Below are positions 12,701 through 27,200 of a DNA stretch of 64,000 nucleotides, piece by piece. The DNA is from Sweltsa coloradensis. Lineage: Eukaryota; Arthropoda; Insecta; Plecoptera; Chloroperlidae. The notes beneath the pieces were generated by a model. The model saw only the letters and a list, made by a program, of their open reading frames with translations. It did not search any database and was not told where the DNA came from. The stretch spans positions 62,001 through 126,000 of the forward strand of contig JAMZAV010003239.1 of NCBI GenBank assembly GCA_024449915.1. Direction: 5' to 3'. How positions within the stretch are numbered: the stretch's first letter is position 1; every line of letters starts with the position of its first letter. The position numbers and the translations under genes were made by a program.

Positions 12701-15199
12701 CCCCCTTTCATCTCTCCCTAAATTCCCTAACATAAAAAGTTGGGTGGGTTCAGAGTTTTCAAAGGGGTACCAGGTCCCCTGAAAATTTCATCAAAATTGC
12801 ATGTTCTGTTTGCTCGGTGAGAGACAAAAAACAAAAAAAAACACCCAAGCTTTTTTCCCCCCCTTGGGGAAAGGGGTAAAAATTAAAGTTTGGTTTGCTC
12901 ATCCAATTAGCTTTTTTCCCCTTAAAGGGCCCAAAAACCCCAAGAAACTGAATATTTTTAAAATGGGAAATACTAGGCCCCAAGGTGAATAGTTAGTACT
13001 TTACCTAGATATAGGCTTCCCCAAGGGTTTCCCCCTAATTCATTGAATCATGTTTGGGGTTTTAAAGATTATTTGGGTTTGGGTGCAATGTCCTCCCCCT
13101 GGAAAAGGGGTGGGCCCAAGACCCCCTCCCCCGTCAATTTAAATTCATTGTCACCCGGTGTGCCCCAATTTTCTGCCACACTTCACGGCGGGGACGCACT
13201 TTTGCCCCCGCTTTTAGAAAAAATTTGAAAAAAATGCATTTTTAAAAAAAACTTTGTCCCTAATCTAATCTCGACCCCTTTTCTTATCAAAAAAAAAATT
13301 ACCAGCCCCTGTCAGCGGGGAAGCTCGATGGCCCCCTCTCCTTTTTGTAAATTAAATTGAAACACTGACATGGCCACAAACCCCCCCCGGGCCGCCCCCC
13401 AAAAAATGTGTGAGTTTTGCTTTTTCCCCTTTCCCTTCACCCAACACAAGGCGTGTGACCTGCCCTTAAATCCATCAATCAGTAAATAAAAAAAACTTAA
13501 TATTTAATTTAGCAAGATCCCGATACAACTTTTAAACCCCCACTGCTGGCAGGGCCCCGACAAGTGGAAGGTTCCCAAACGTGAGGTTTTAATATGGGGC
13601 CCCCCCAAATCCTTTGTCCATAAAAAATTTAATAAACTAATTACGAATATTTAATAGTAAAATAAAAGGTTGGGGGTTTAGTAGTAGACACTTTTGACTA
13701 AAAACCTACGGGGAAAGTTTCCTTTGCCGGAAAATATAAAATATTAAAGGTGGGGGCCTATACAAAATAGTATTTTTTAAAAACCCGGAAATCTTTTAAA
13801 AGGAAACCCGGGTTTTTATTTTTGGGGGGGTTTTAAATGGGTTAAACTTTTAATTTTAAGATCAGCCGCCATTAAAAATGAGAGCTTTAAACCCTTATTT
13901 TTTGTTTTTTTTGTTTAAAAAAGTACCTTCCCCAAATTCCCAAAATTTTTTTTTTTTCCCATGAATAGGGCCTACTGAAAAAAATAATAATTATAAATTT
14001 TTTTAAAATTTTCCAAAGGGCAAACCCAAAAAAGGGGACCCACAGACTGGACAAGATGTTATTTATGTGATCCCGATGTTGACATTTTTTGGAACCCCGG
14101 TTTTAACAATCACAAAAAAAATCCCCAAAAATGAAGAGAAATGATAAAATTGCTGTTTTTTGTAGCCCTTTTTTTTAAATTTTTCTGACCCTTTGCCTTT
14201 AAAAATTTTGGTGTGAAAAATGAAAATCAAAATACCCAATTTTGGGCCCCACTAACAAAACCCTTTCCCCCCCCCCCCCCCAACCCCCCCAAAAAACGGG
14301 GTAAGGGGGCGGTAAATAAAATAAATTTTAAAGGGAAACCCAAACCCCAATTTATGATTTTTTTTTTCGGGGGAGTTTTTACCGAAACCAAATATTTTTT
14401 CTTAAAATTGGGGTTTCCCTTGCTTTTTGTAACTGAACCAGATGCCCAAATTAAAAAAACGGCCCTAGGAATGTACAGATATATCCCGGGGGCCGAGATG
14501 TGGACGTTTTTCTTTTGGGCGGGGGCCCCTTTTGGGTAGGGGGGAAAAAGGAAACCCTATACCTTTATTTTAAAAACCTATGTTTGGGCCTGACCCCTCA
14601 TTACGGGGGAGGTAGTGAGAAATGGTGATAAAAAACCCAAAATTTTCTTTTTAAAAAAACCCCCCAAAATTTGCTTTTTTTTTTCCCCCGCGATTTCATT
14701 TTTTAAAAGGGGTAAAAAAACATGGCCCTTTAAAAAATTTTTTTTTTTTTTTTAAAATAAAAAATTTTAAAAAAAGGACCCCTTTTAAAGTAGGGAACAT
14801 AAATTTCCCAATGGGTTAATCGATCTTTTTTGGCCCCACAAATAAATTTCAGAATCTTTCCCCAAGGGAAAATAAATTTTTGAAAACCCCCAAATTATTT
14901 TGGGGGGACTATTGCCGCGGAGTCCGTGATACGTGTGGGTTATTTTGGCGGTTTTTTCCGGGACCCTTTTTGACGTCACAAAAACGTTTGGCCCGCCCGC
15001 TGCGCGCGAAATTTCGGTCTGGGAACCGGCACCCTCCCAACCAAAATTTTGGGCCCGGGGCCCCTCCCCCCCACCCCTTACTTTTTGAGTACAAAAATTT
15101 TTTAAATTTTCCGTGATTTTAAAAATTTTCGCTTTTTGGGACCAGTTTATAAATTTTTGGTTGGGTTTTTTTTTTCCCGAAAAAAATATGAAAACGAGA

Positions 15200-15246
<47 letters not shown>

Positions 15247-15247
15247 G

Positions 15248-15290
<43 letters not shown>

Positions 15291-18200
15291 CCATTCTAAA
15301 TGATGTAATTTTTCGAAAATATTCCCTTTTGGGGGCAAAAAAAAGGGATTTTTAAAAAAAATTTCCGCAAATTTCTTTAAATCCCCATTTTTCCCCTACC
15401 TCTACTCATTCCCCTCGTGTTAGAAATGTTGCAATCTAATTGTAACTTACTTTTAATAATGTTATATTTTTTCTTGGTGGCAATGGGGCTTAAATGTTTT
15501 TAAGTTTAAACTTTTTTAAACCCCCAGGTAAAGGTGGCCCTTGATTTTTATTGGACTAAAAAAAAAAAAAGGGGGGGGGGGGGGGGCCCCCTTTAAAAAA
15601 AAGGTTTTCAGCCTGAAAAAATTTTTTTTTGCTAAAATATTATGGCCCCGGGCCCCTTTTTTTTTTTTTTTGGGGGTTTTCCCCCCAATTTCCCCCCCCC
15701 CCCCCCTTTTTTTTTTTCCCCCCCCAAAAAAAAAACAAAAATTTTTTTCCCCCCCGGGGTTTTAAAAAAAGGGGAAAAAAAAAAAAACCCCCCCCAAAGG
15801 GGGGAAAAAACCTTTAAAAAAAAAAGGAAACCCAAAACCCCCCCAAGGAAACCCCCCCAATTTCTTTTGGGGGGGGCCCAAAAAAAAAACCCCCCCCCCC
15901 CCCAAAAAAAAAAAAAGGGGGAAAAAAAAATTTTTTTTAAAAATTTTTGGGAAAAAAAATTTTTTTTTTTTTTCCAAAAACCCCCAAGGGTTTTTTTTAA
16001 ATTTTGAAAAAATTTTTTTTTTTTTTTTAAAATTTTTTTAAAAAAAAGGGAAAACGGGGAAAACCGGGGGAAAATTTTTTTGGGTTTTTTTTTTTTGAAA
16101 TTTTTTTAAAAAAAAAAAATTTTTTTTTTTTTTTGGGGGAAAAAAAAATTTTTAAAAAACCTTTTTTTTAAAATTTTTTTTTTTTACCCCCAAAAAAAAA
16201 TTTTAAAACAATTTTTTTTTTTAAAAAAAATTTTTTTTTTCCTTTTTTTCCCCCCTTATTTTTTGGGGGCCCCCGGGGTTCCCCTTTTTTTGGAAAAAGT
16301 CCCCTTTTAAAAATTTTTTTTTTTGGGGGGGGGAAAGGGTTTTTTTTTAAAAAAAAATTTTAAATTTTCCCCCCAAAAAAGGGAAAATTTTAAAAAATTT
16401 TTTAAAAAAAAATTTTTTTTTTTTAAAAAAAAAAATTATTAAAAAAATTTTTTTTTTAAAAAATTTTTTGGGGGTTTTTTTGGGCCCCCCCAAAAAAAAA
16501 AAAGGGTTTTTTGGGAAAATTTTTAAACCCCGTGGGGGAAAAAAAAAAATTTTTGGGCCCAAAAAAGGGGGGAAAAAAAAAAAAAACCAAAAAAAAAAGG
16601 GGAAAAAAATTTCCCTTTTTTTTGGGGAAAAAAGGCCCCCTTTAAAAAAAAAGGGGTTTTTTTTCCCCCTTTTTTTTTGGGGGGGCCCCCTTTCCCTTTT
16701 TTTTTTTTTAAATTTTTTTTTTTTTTGGGGGGCAAAAAGGTTTAAAGGAAATTTTTTTTTTTTTGTTTTTTTTCCCCCTTTTTTTTTTTTTCCCCTTTTT
16801 TGGGTTTTAAAAAAGAAGGGGGGGGGGTTTTTTTTTTCCCCGAAGGGGGGGCAAACCCCCCCCCCCCCAAAAAATCCCCCGGGGGGGGGGCCGGGGTTTT
16901 TTGGGGGGGTTTTGTTTTTTTAAAAAAATTTTAAAATTTTTTTTTTTTTTGTTTTAAAAGTTTGGGTTTGGGGTTTTGAAAAAATTTTTTTTTTTTGGGG
17001 GAAATTTTTTTAAAAAAAAAAAAGGGGGGGGGGGGGGCCCCCCGGGAAAAAGGGAAAAAATTTTCCCTTTTTTTTTTTTAAATTTTTTTTTAATTTTTTT
17101 TTAAAAAGCGTTTTTTAAAAAAATTTTTTTTTTTTAAATTTTTAAAAAAAAAGGGGTTTTTTGGGTTTTTTTAAAAGGGGGGTTTTTTTCCCCCCGGCCC
17201 TTTTCCCCCAAAAAAAAAAAAAATTTTTTTTTAAATTTTTTTTTTTGTTTAAAAACAAATTTTTTTTTTTTCCCCCCCCCCCCCCCCCAAAAAATTTTTG
17301 GGGGGTTTTTTTCCCCCAAAAGGGTTTTAAAAAATTTTGGGGGTTTTTTTTCCAATTTAAATTTTGGGGAAAATTTTTTTTTTAAAAAAAATTTTTAGGT
17401 TTTAAAAAAAATTTTTTTTTTTTTTTAGGGGGGGGGTTTCCCCTTTTTTTTTGGGGGGGGGTTTTTTTAAAAAAAATTAAATTTTAAAAATTTTCTTTTT
17501 TTAAAAAAAAAAAAAAAAAAAAAAGGGTTTTTTTTAAAAAAACCCCCTTTTTTTTTTTTTCCCCAAAAGGGGCCCCCGGGTTTTTAAAAAAAGGGGGAAA
17601 AAAAAATTTTTTTTTTTTTTTCCCCCCTTTTTTGGGGAAAAAAGGGGAAAAACCCAAAAAAAAAAATTTTTTTTGGGGGTTTTAAAACTGATTGCGCACT
17701 GTCCCAGCTCTGTGTCTCACTCATGTCTGCACACTTCACGGCAGGAGACTTTGTCCGCTTTAGTGAAAATGCAAAATGCATTTTTCAAACTTTGTGCCTA
17801 CTATCTAATCTCGCATCCCTTTCTTTATCAATAAATGTACCAGCCCGCTGTCAGCGAGAGCTCGATGGCGCTCTCCTTTGTCATTATTGTAAACACTGAC
17901 ATGGCCACTACCCGCCGCCGCCGCCAATGTGTGAGCTTGCTTGTTTCTCCTTCACACACAAGGCGTGTGACCTGACCTTATCCATCAATCAGATAAATAT
18001 AAAAACGTAATACTAATGAGCGAGATGCAGATACTAACTCGATTACACCCACTGCTGGCACGTCGACAAGTGGAAGGTTGCAGACGCGATGATTACGGGC
18101 CTCCCCATCCATGTCCATAAATAAAATAATAATACTAATTACTAATAGTAATAGTACATCGAATCGTATGTGGTTTAGTAGTAGACACTAGTGACTAGAC

Positions 18201-21200
18201 CTACGTGTAAATGATACTTTGCCGGACAATATAAAATATTCAAGGTAGGGCCTATACTAAATAGTAGTTTTACAAACCGGATAATCGTTTAAGAAACCGG
18301 TTAAAAACCGGTTTATGCTTGGTGGTGGGCTAAATGGGCTAAACGTTTAATTAGATCAGCCGCCATTACAATGAGAGCATTAGCCTATGTTTGTTTCGTT
18401 TGCTTAAAGTACCATCACCAATTCCAAGTTTTTTTTCCCCATGAATAGGCCTACTGATAAAATAATAATTATCAATTGTTTTAATTTCCAGGCGAACCGT
18501 AAAGGACCCACAGACTGGACAAGATGTTATCTTATGTGATGCCGATGTTGACATGATTGAACGGTTACAATCACAGAAAATACCAGATGCAGAGTATGAT
18601 GAATATGCTGTAAGTGTAGCCCTATTTTTTAATTCTGAGCCTTTGTCCTTGAATATTGTGTGAAAAATGAAAATCATATACCCAATCTTGGCCCACTAAC
18701 AACCAATCCCCCCCCTCCCCCCCCATAAACGTGTAATGGCGGTAAATACAATAATATGTGAAATGTGAACAAACCATTTATGATTGATTTTTTTCAGGGG
18801 AGTATTACCGTACCATATTTTTTCTTAAAATTGGGGTTTACCTTGCATTTTGTAACTGAACCAGATGCCCAAATTACAGAACTGGCCCTAGTGTATGTAC
18901 AGATATATGCCTGGGCCGAGATGTGGACGTATTTTCTTTTAGGGCTTGGGCCTATATGTAGGCGGGAATGGACCTATAACTTTATTTTAACCTATGATTA
19001 GCCTGATGCTCATTACTAGAGGTAGTGAGAAATGGTGATACAAAAACCCAAATTTCGTTTTATAAAACCCAAATTTCGCGTTTTTCGCGATTTCATTTAA
19101 ATGGTCAAAAACATAGGCCTAAAAAGCCCCTAATTTTTTTTTTTTAAATCAAAATTTTGAAAAAAGGAGCCCTTTAAGTAGGGATGACATCAATTCCAAT
19201 GGGTTAGAATCGATCATTGTGACCCACAAATCAATTCAGAATCGATTCCCAAGCAAAATAAATATTTGTATGCACCATTATTTTGGTGGACTATTGCCGC
19301 GGAGTCCGTGATACGTGTCGTTATTTTGGCGGTCTATTTCCGTGGAGCCCGTGACGTCACGAAACGATGTACCGCCCGCTGCGCGCGTAATGTTCGGTCT
19401 AGACCGGCACCTCCACCAAAATTCTGGACCGGCACCTCCACCATCCCCTTACATTTTGAGTACTAAAATGTTTAATTTCGTGAGTTAATTCGCGTTTTGA
19501 CCAGTTTTATACAATTTCGTTCGTTATTTCCCGATATACACGAGATATCGCGAAATTCGCGTTTTCAAAATGTGTTTTTTCCATCTCTAAATGATGTAAT
19601 TTGTCAACAATATTACATTTTAGGCAATAAAATAGATATTTAAAAAAATTCGCAAATTTCGTTATCACCATTTTTCACTACCTCTACTCATTACTCGTGT
19701 TAGAGTTGCAATCTAATTGTAACTTACGGTATATATATGTTATATTTTTGCTGGTGGCAATGGGGCTTAAATGTTGTAAGTTTAAACTATTTTATCCCAG
19801 GTAAAGGTGGACCTGATTTTTATGTGGACTAATTACTAGCCTATAAAATATTTGGGGGGATTAGTGGGTCGGCCTGCTGGTACTCTTATAAGAAATTAAT
19901 GCGTTACAGCCTGTAAACATAATTTTTCTGCTAAAATATTATGATCACTAAGGGCTCTTACTTTACTTGTCTTTATCATAGCCCTGGATAGAATGGTTCA
20001 CATCTGAAGTAATGCAGACTCCAGTGCGCAAATTTCCGGAGCACAAACGATCCTTCCTTCCTAGCCTGGCAGAGAAACGGAAGGTGGGCAAGATTGTCCA
20101 TGCTCTGAAGATGGGCTGGATCAAACCTCGCAGGGAAATGAAGAAGAAGAAGGATAACCAGCCTGAGTTCTACATGCTGTGGCAGACTGACGACAATGCT
20201 GAGGAAATGAGGAGGATCTCCAGCCATATTCCAGCTCCAAAACGTCTTCTACCCGGACATGCAGAGTCGTATAACCCTCCACCAGAGTATCTGTTTGATG
20301 CAAAAGAGGTACGACTACCATAGGCATTGTACCTTAAACATGAATTCAGGACCAAGACAAATCAGGTTTACCGTTTAGATTCAAGAACTGCAATCGACCA
20401 GTAATTGGTTGTATTATAATTGAAAATTTGTTAACAGAAACATTTTGAAATATATAATGTCTATGATGGGCTAGGCCCATGAAGTTAGAGGATAGGACAT
20501 GCGTTTGTTGCAAATTTATGTTGGTTCGGTTGATTGAGTTGTTAGAAATTTTGCACAAGTGTCAAGGAAGTGGAACTGTAGGGCTCTACAGTGACACTTT
20601 TTGCAAAATGGTTTTATGTGAACTAGCCTAGTTGATTCTGGCGTTAATCAGCGGGTGTTCGCACTGTCCATATCACTGATTGATTGCTATATTTCCTAAT
20701 AAAAATATCGATCTTTGGTTGGTTATCGTTCACTCGTCGATTGCGTCGGGGCCTGCAGGGTTGGCTTGGTCACTTTGGTTTACTGTCCCCCACTGAAAAT
20801 CAGTTGTGTGACTGAGTGGGTAGACTCTAAATGGGCAATTCCACGGTAACGGAATTACATTTCAGAGTGCTTACAACACATTCAAAAGAAAATATTTCAA
20901 ATAAGGTAACCTTGTATAGGTAACTGTTCTATAAACTGACTTATATAGGACTTCAATTGAACTAAATTTAGCACAAGTTTATTTGATTTTAAAATTATTT
21001 AAAATTAGTTTTCAGGCAGGTTTTTGACTGGTAACGGAATTACGCTGAAAGTGCCATGTGTCGCTTGGTTTAGTTAGTAATTGTTGAAAACCTGTGAAAG
21101 GTGGAATAAAAATATCTATTTTGCAGCTTCTACAACATCTAGAAGCATAGTACTAAACATAAATAATATACCTTCATTAAAATTAATTAAATTACTATAT

Positions 21201-24200
21201 TTAAACTGTATTTATATTCGGTAACGGAATTACGACCCCTGGTAACGGAATTACCCCAGCAAATTACACATTTAAATAAGGCTTGCATGTGGTTTAGTCC
21301 AGGGCTGCCGTTTTAACGGATTTTATCCGTTTTTACGGATATTATGGGTGCAAAACGGATAAACGGATGTTTAGTCTTATTTACGGATACTTTGTGAATT
21401 ACGTTTTCTATGCTTATTTTCGTATATTTGAATCTGCGCGGGCTAATTTCGATTGTAAACATTGAAGGCGGGGCGATAATCGATTCGACTTTCGATAGGG
21501 GGCGGAGCATGGGCGGAGCCGTGTCCCAGATGTAGTAGGAACTGCTTCCATTGAGAAACAGCAAGGAAACAGCCAAGCAGTGGCTTTTGGGGAGGATGCA
21601 AGTTAAATTGATCAGCCAAGAGCCTACAAAATTGTTTTCTTTTGTTTTTGTTTATAAAGTTTGGATTATGTGATATTAAAAGTGAAAAATAGAATTAGTA
21701 TGATTAAAATGTTATTATCAAGTTCTGCAATGTTATTATAGAACACAACACATGGGCCTACCTAGGCTAGGCCTAGGCCTAGGTCAAAATTGTGATGCAA
21801 CATTCATAGGGCCTAGGCCTAGGCCTAGAATTTTTTAACCAGGTCAGAAAATTATTTTAATGTTTAAAATGGAGTTTCTGTAAATAAATAACATTTTAAA
21901 TTTTTATGCAATCTTAATTAAAGCAACCACGGGCGTTTCTGGCTCCTTTCTTCTCATCTGTGCATAGGCCTAGGCCCTTGGCAACTTTTAGGTTAAGATG
22001 GTAACAAATATAAACATCACATTTATCCATTTTCATAGTTTGATCAATGAAATCAACGTTTTTAGACTTTTCACCGATATTTGCGGATATTTAACGTCCT
22101 CATACAGGATTTGAAAAAATATCAGTGGCAGCCCTGGTTTAATCTAACTCTTAATGATGGTGTAATGCAATTTATTGAAAATCTTTAAGGATGTTGGGCA
22201 GTTTGGTTGATTTTTAAGGTATTTATTTTCGGTAATGGAATTACCCCAGTGAATGATAAATTTTCAAAATGCTTGCATATGGTTAAATCTTTCTCTAAAT
22301 GATAGTCTAATGAAAAAAAAGGTGATTACTAAACAAGGGAGTCTACTTTATCAACATTAAACACTGTTTTCAAAGCAATAGTGTTCTGTAATTCCATTAC
22401 CAATGAAATATGGAGTAAATAAATACATATTTTTATAACTATTTTTGAGTAAACTCTTCCTTATTTTAGTGAAACATTAGAAGAAAACTACTTTTGTTGT
22501 CAATTAAGTATACAAATACATAGATATTTTAAAAATAATGAATTTTTGGTAACGGAATTACATTAGGAAACAGTGTATTGGTAAAAAGAGTTAAATGGCT
22601 AAAGATTGTACAATTATTTAACCTTTTTTATATTTTCTTGTCAATCCAACATTGTAAGTATTGAAAGGAGTTTAAATGAATCAGTTTTTGCTTAAAAACA
22701 TACTCAAAATTTAAATAACTAAAATATGTTCTTACAATGTTCTTCTACCTGCAGTGGTATAGTGGAAATTAAAATGCATGCAAAAGTGAGAAAAAATATA
22801 ATTTTATGGACTTTTATAAATTATTTTCAAAGCACAACATATTAATTTACTTTAATATTCATGAAATACATTTCTATAAAAATATTTCATTTTCTCTAGT
22901 CAGGGACACTTAGCTGTGGAATTGCCCAAATATGGATTTATTTATTTATTTATTTATTTATTTAATTATTTATTTACATTTCCATACCTTTACATTCTCA
23001 AGTCAATTTTAGTCATAAGAAAAAATATTCACACTCTCACAGTCAACAGTGGCATACACACCCACAGGGCCACAACACAAGGCACAAAAGTGACCTCCAT
23101 CTTAACCAATATCGTACCAACCTAGGTAAAAAAAACTCTTGATTACGGGTATTTAAATAAAACTCTATTCAATAAACTCCCCAAATCAATAAAAGACATA
23201 ACAGAACACATCAGATTCCAAAATTAACTAACTAAATTCCTAAAACAAAAGGCATACTACAGCATAAAAGACTAGACTTTATGTCAGACAAAACTTCAAT
23301 GAGTAATGAGCAAGAAACAAGATTAAGAATAAATTATAAGTACTGCAATTATATTACTTAGTCATCTATCCTTATTGCTCTGAACACACTTATTAATTAT
23401 TATATTATTATTATAATACTATCATTATGTTGACGAATATAAATTGTACTCAGCCTCGCCGACGCCCGACTCCCGAGCCTAGAGTCTTGCTCCGAGGCGC
23501 GGCGGTAATGGCAGAGTCTTTTACCGCCCGCTCGAGCGTTCGGTTCCCCGCATGCAGTGCCAATTTTAACTTCATTTAATTATTTATTTAAACCAGATGA
23601 AGTATAACTACAATTATAGGCTATATTACTTATCTACCAATATTGCTCTGAATATACCTAGGTACTTATTAATTATTATATGAATCAATATTATCAATAT
23701 GTTAACAAATAGTATATCGTATAAACTGTACTTAGTATATGAATTATGAAGTGCCTATTTTAAACATTGAATGCTTACTGAATACTTTGTACATACATAG
23801 GCCTACCTAGTATGCCTATATGTTGTGGTATGCTGGTATTCAAATATGTAGATATTTTTTAATCTACACTTAGTAAGTTTTGTATATAGTATATGAATCG
23901 GTTATTTGAGAAACCGAATAAGTCATGTAATCATTGTTCTGAGTAAAATGCAAAAAACGTGCATTTAATACCCTGAAGTCAAAAATGCAGGTTTTTTGAT
24001 GTAGTAATTTAGATTTGGCATTGTGTGATTTTTGTTGATATTGATATCATAATTTCATAATTACGAGGGTGTAATTAGCGTGAACTTATTTGGTTTCTCA
24101 ATTAAATGGGGCGGCTATATATAAAATTAGTAAAAATAAGGTAGTATCATAAGTTTTTAACCTTTTCAGGAGTGGGTTTTTTTAAACATTTTTTTGCAGA

Positions 24201-27200
24201 TTATTTAACTTGGCCTACAAAACTAGGAATGTACATTTAAGTTCTGAAGATGACTTCATTGATGGAGAGTGCGATTTTCAAGTAAAAAAAAAGAAAAAAA
24301 AAATGTAAAAAAAAAAATTTTTGGGGAAAATTTCAAAATTTCAAAACTAAAAAAAAAATTGGTAGCAAAGTGCGCGGACGTAATATTACGGCCGTACTCT
24401 AGAAAAGGTTAAGATTGTATATTATAGTAAACATAAAACTACATTTTTTAAAACTTTGTTCAATTATAATTTCTTGGCAATGAGAGCCAATTATTCATTT
24501 TATTGAAAGTGACTTGTTCCGTTTCTCAAATCAATACAATTTTTTCTTCAGAACGTATGAACTGACTTATTCGGTTTCTCAACTCAACGTGAAAATTGAC
24601 ACCCTGTAATATACAGAGGCATGGTCGAAAAATATTTCGTTTCTCTACTAATCGATAGGTCTTGAAATTCTGAAGAAATTGGCTATCTTAACTCATTTAC
24701 GCAATTTGGGTGACTTATTCGGTTTCTCAAATAACCGATTCATATATAAATATCCTATCCTGGACAACACGGTTGAAACTGTTTTTATTAGTAAATGCTG
24801 TATATATTTTCTAATGCCCAATAAAAATTATTATTTATTATTGAATTATTCGAATCGAAATGCCATTATCGAATCGATATTGATAAAATGATAACCAATA
24901 AAAATTCAAGACCGTTCCAACATAGATGGGATCTCAAATGTGGTAAATGAAATTCAAAACAATACAATCTCATGCCACTCGCTGCCTCGTCCTGTCTGTG
25001 TTGTCTTTGGTTTTTAATCCCACTGTTGGCTAAGTTTGCTCCCAAACATAAATCTGTAGTAAGACACCTTGGGACACCGCTCAATAATTAGGCCTACACC
25101 AATCGTCTGTAGTATTGCATATTGAAATGAAGTGATTAGCGTCTTATCCCCCCCTCCCTTGGGACATTCCGGGCTATTAATAGCTCGCTTTTCTCCAGAA
25201 GGCTTACTCTGGTCCTTGCTAGCATTGTTTTTTGCATGCAATGGAGACAAAAATCATCTCGACATAATGTCAAAAGGCAGTGGCATAACTTCAAATCGGA
25301 GGCCCCCGGGCAAAAAACTAAAGTTGCCCCCCACCATAAAAATCCTTATTAGTTAAACCCTACTTTAAAAAAAAAGTGTTAAAAACTTAATTTGCTTACG
25401 TAAGAGTCGAACTTCCTCGTGCTCCACGGACAACACACCCAATCCACGCAAACGTTCTTGCCCCATTGTACTTTTAAGGTAGGTTTTTAATTTTTAATTT
25501 TGAAAACATCTTTCAGCGGTGGCAACTGTAACGGGGATTGTTAAAAAAGTATCAGTGCAAACACACATTGGGAAAACTGGCAGAAAGAGCGAAATTTTCA
25601 TTCATTCCATAAGCAGCAAGTTCTTCGGCTGTTTTTTAGCATCTTCGTATTTTCCCCGAAATTTTTTGAGTTCATCATGTGCATTGTTGATAAGCATAAT
25701 GGGCTTGTGAGTGGTCCGAGTTGATTTGTTGTAAATTAATCGAAACAGCATCAGTAGATGTTAAGATCTTCGACTACAACACGACTTGGAAGACAAATTC
25801 AATAGATTCTAACTGTTTCTTTAAGTAGCAGGCTTCCTCTCGTTCAGACGGAAGTTTGCTTATTATCACAAATTTGGATAACAAACCCCACAAACCCAGG
25901 CCTCACACGTATTTGCTAATACACAAAGGGAAAGCTGTTGGTGCCTGTTATCGCCGAAGGCAATAAAATTTGCGAATTTTCAGCTTGAGATGGCCTCAAA
26001 ATTAAAAAAACACAAATGGTGTAAGATATTGAAAAGTGAAATCCATAATAAATTCAGAGTTGTTCTGAATCAGCCTTGTTGATTCTGGCGTTGATCCGCG
26101 GGTGTTTGCACTGTCCATACCACTGATTGCTATATTTCCTATTAAAAATATCAATCTTTGGTTGGTTATCGCTCACTCGTCGATTGCGTCGGGGCCTACA
26201 GGGTAGGCTAAGTCGCTTTGATTTACTGTCCCCCACTGAAAATCAGTTATATAACTGAGTGGGTAGACTCTAAATACAATTTATTTATATTTAAATTTTT
26301 TTATTTATTCTAACTCAAAAATGTGTATTCGCTATTTTTACGAAATAATAGGAAAGTAACATAAAAATAGATAATATCTCAAGGGGAATCTCGAGGACCC
26401 CTGCGGGACCCCCTCGAGCCAGGGGCCCCCGGGCATTGACAGGGCAGCCCAGGTGGTAGTTATGCCACTGTCAAAAGGCTAATCAAAACTAAGTAATTTA
26501 AGTGCTCCACACACACATGTTAGTAGCGGCAAAGTAGCAAAGCTACTTTTTCGGGGCATGTAGCATGCTATTTTTTAAAAGTAACGTCTCCAAGACTGAG
26601 TCAATAATGTAGGCCATATAAAAATACCATATTTGATAACTTATTCAAATTGTATATTAAAATATGAAGTGAAATGAATTAAAATGAATCAAATTTAATT
26701 GGGAATAAAGAGAAAAATTATAATAAACACAACATCTCTCTTTTCAGATCGAAGAATGGAATAAATATGAAGAAACACCTTCAAAACGGAAGTTGCATTT
26801 CATCCCTCAGAAATATCAATCGTTGCGAGAAGTTCCTGCTTATCCTCGTTACATCAAAGAGCGCTTCTTACGTTGCCTCGACCTGTATCTCTGCCCTAGA
26901 GCAAGGAAGTTAAGGGTATGTATCTTCTTTCTTCTTTTCATATGCCCACATTTTTGGCTTACTGGGCCATCATGCATTTTCTTGTTTTCCAGTAGAGACA
27001 GGCTTCTTTTTCCTCATAGTTCATGCCAAGTGGAAGGGCATCAATTTTGTATTTCATACTTGAACATCTCATCAGATGCTCTATGTTCTGTTCTTCCCTC
27101 CCACATAGATTGCAAGTACTGCTATCGGTGATTGCTATCCGATGTAGTGTGCTTTCTAAGCAGATCATGTCTTGTTCGAAGTGTTAACTGTGCAATAGCT

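Larger units (their letters stand above)
10940..17690. other. homopolymer-inflated low-quality sequence (likely assembly artefact)
   Basis: Bases occur almost entirely in runs, worsening rightward until 15660-17690 is nothing but homopolymer blocks. Two adjoining T runs of about 40 nt fill 15205-15290. This is typical of an uncorrected, failing long read used to fill a gap. Part of it duplicates good sequence further right (see 13140-15660). Open frames rich in K, F, G and P here are meaningless. The part 10940-13140 has no clean counterpart in the window and may represent real but unreadable intron sequence. Confidence 0.9.

Noticed and set aside
14018..14154. A second BOP1 exon
   Set aside because: It is a corrupted copy of 18492-18609 within the low-quality duplicate; frame and splice sites are destroyed.
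15113..17385. Lysine-, phenylalanine- and glycine-rich frames on both strands
   Set aside because: They are translations of homopolymer runs in unreliable sequence.
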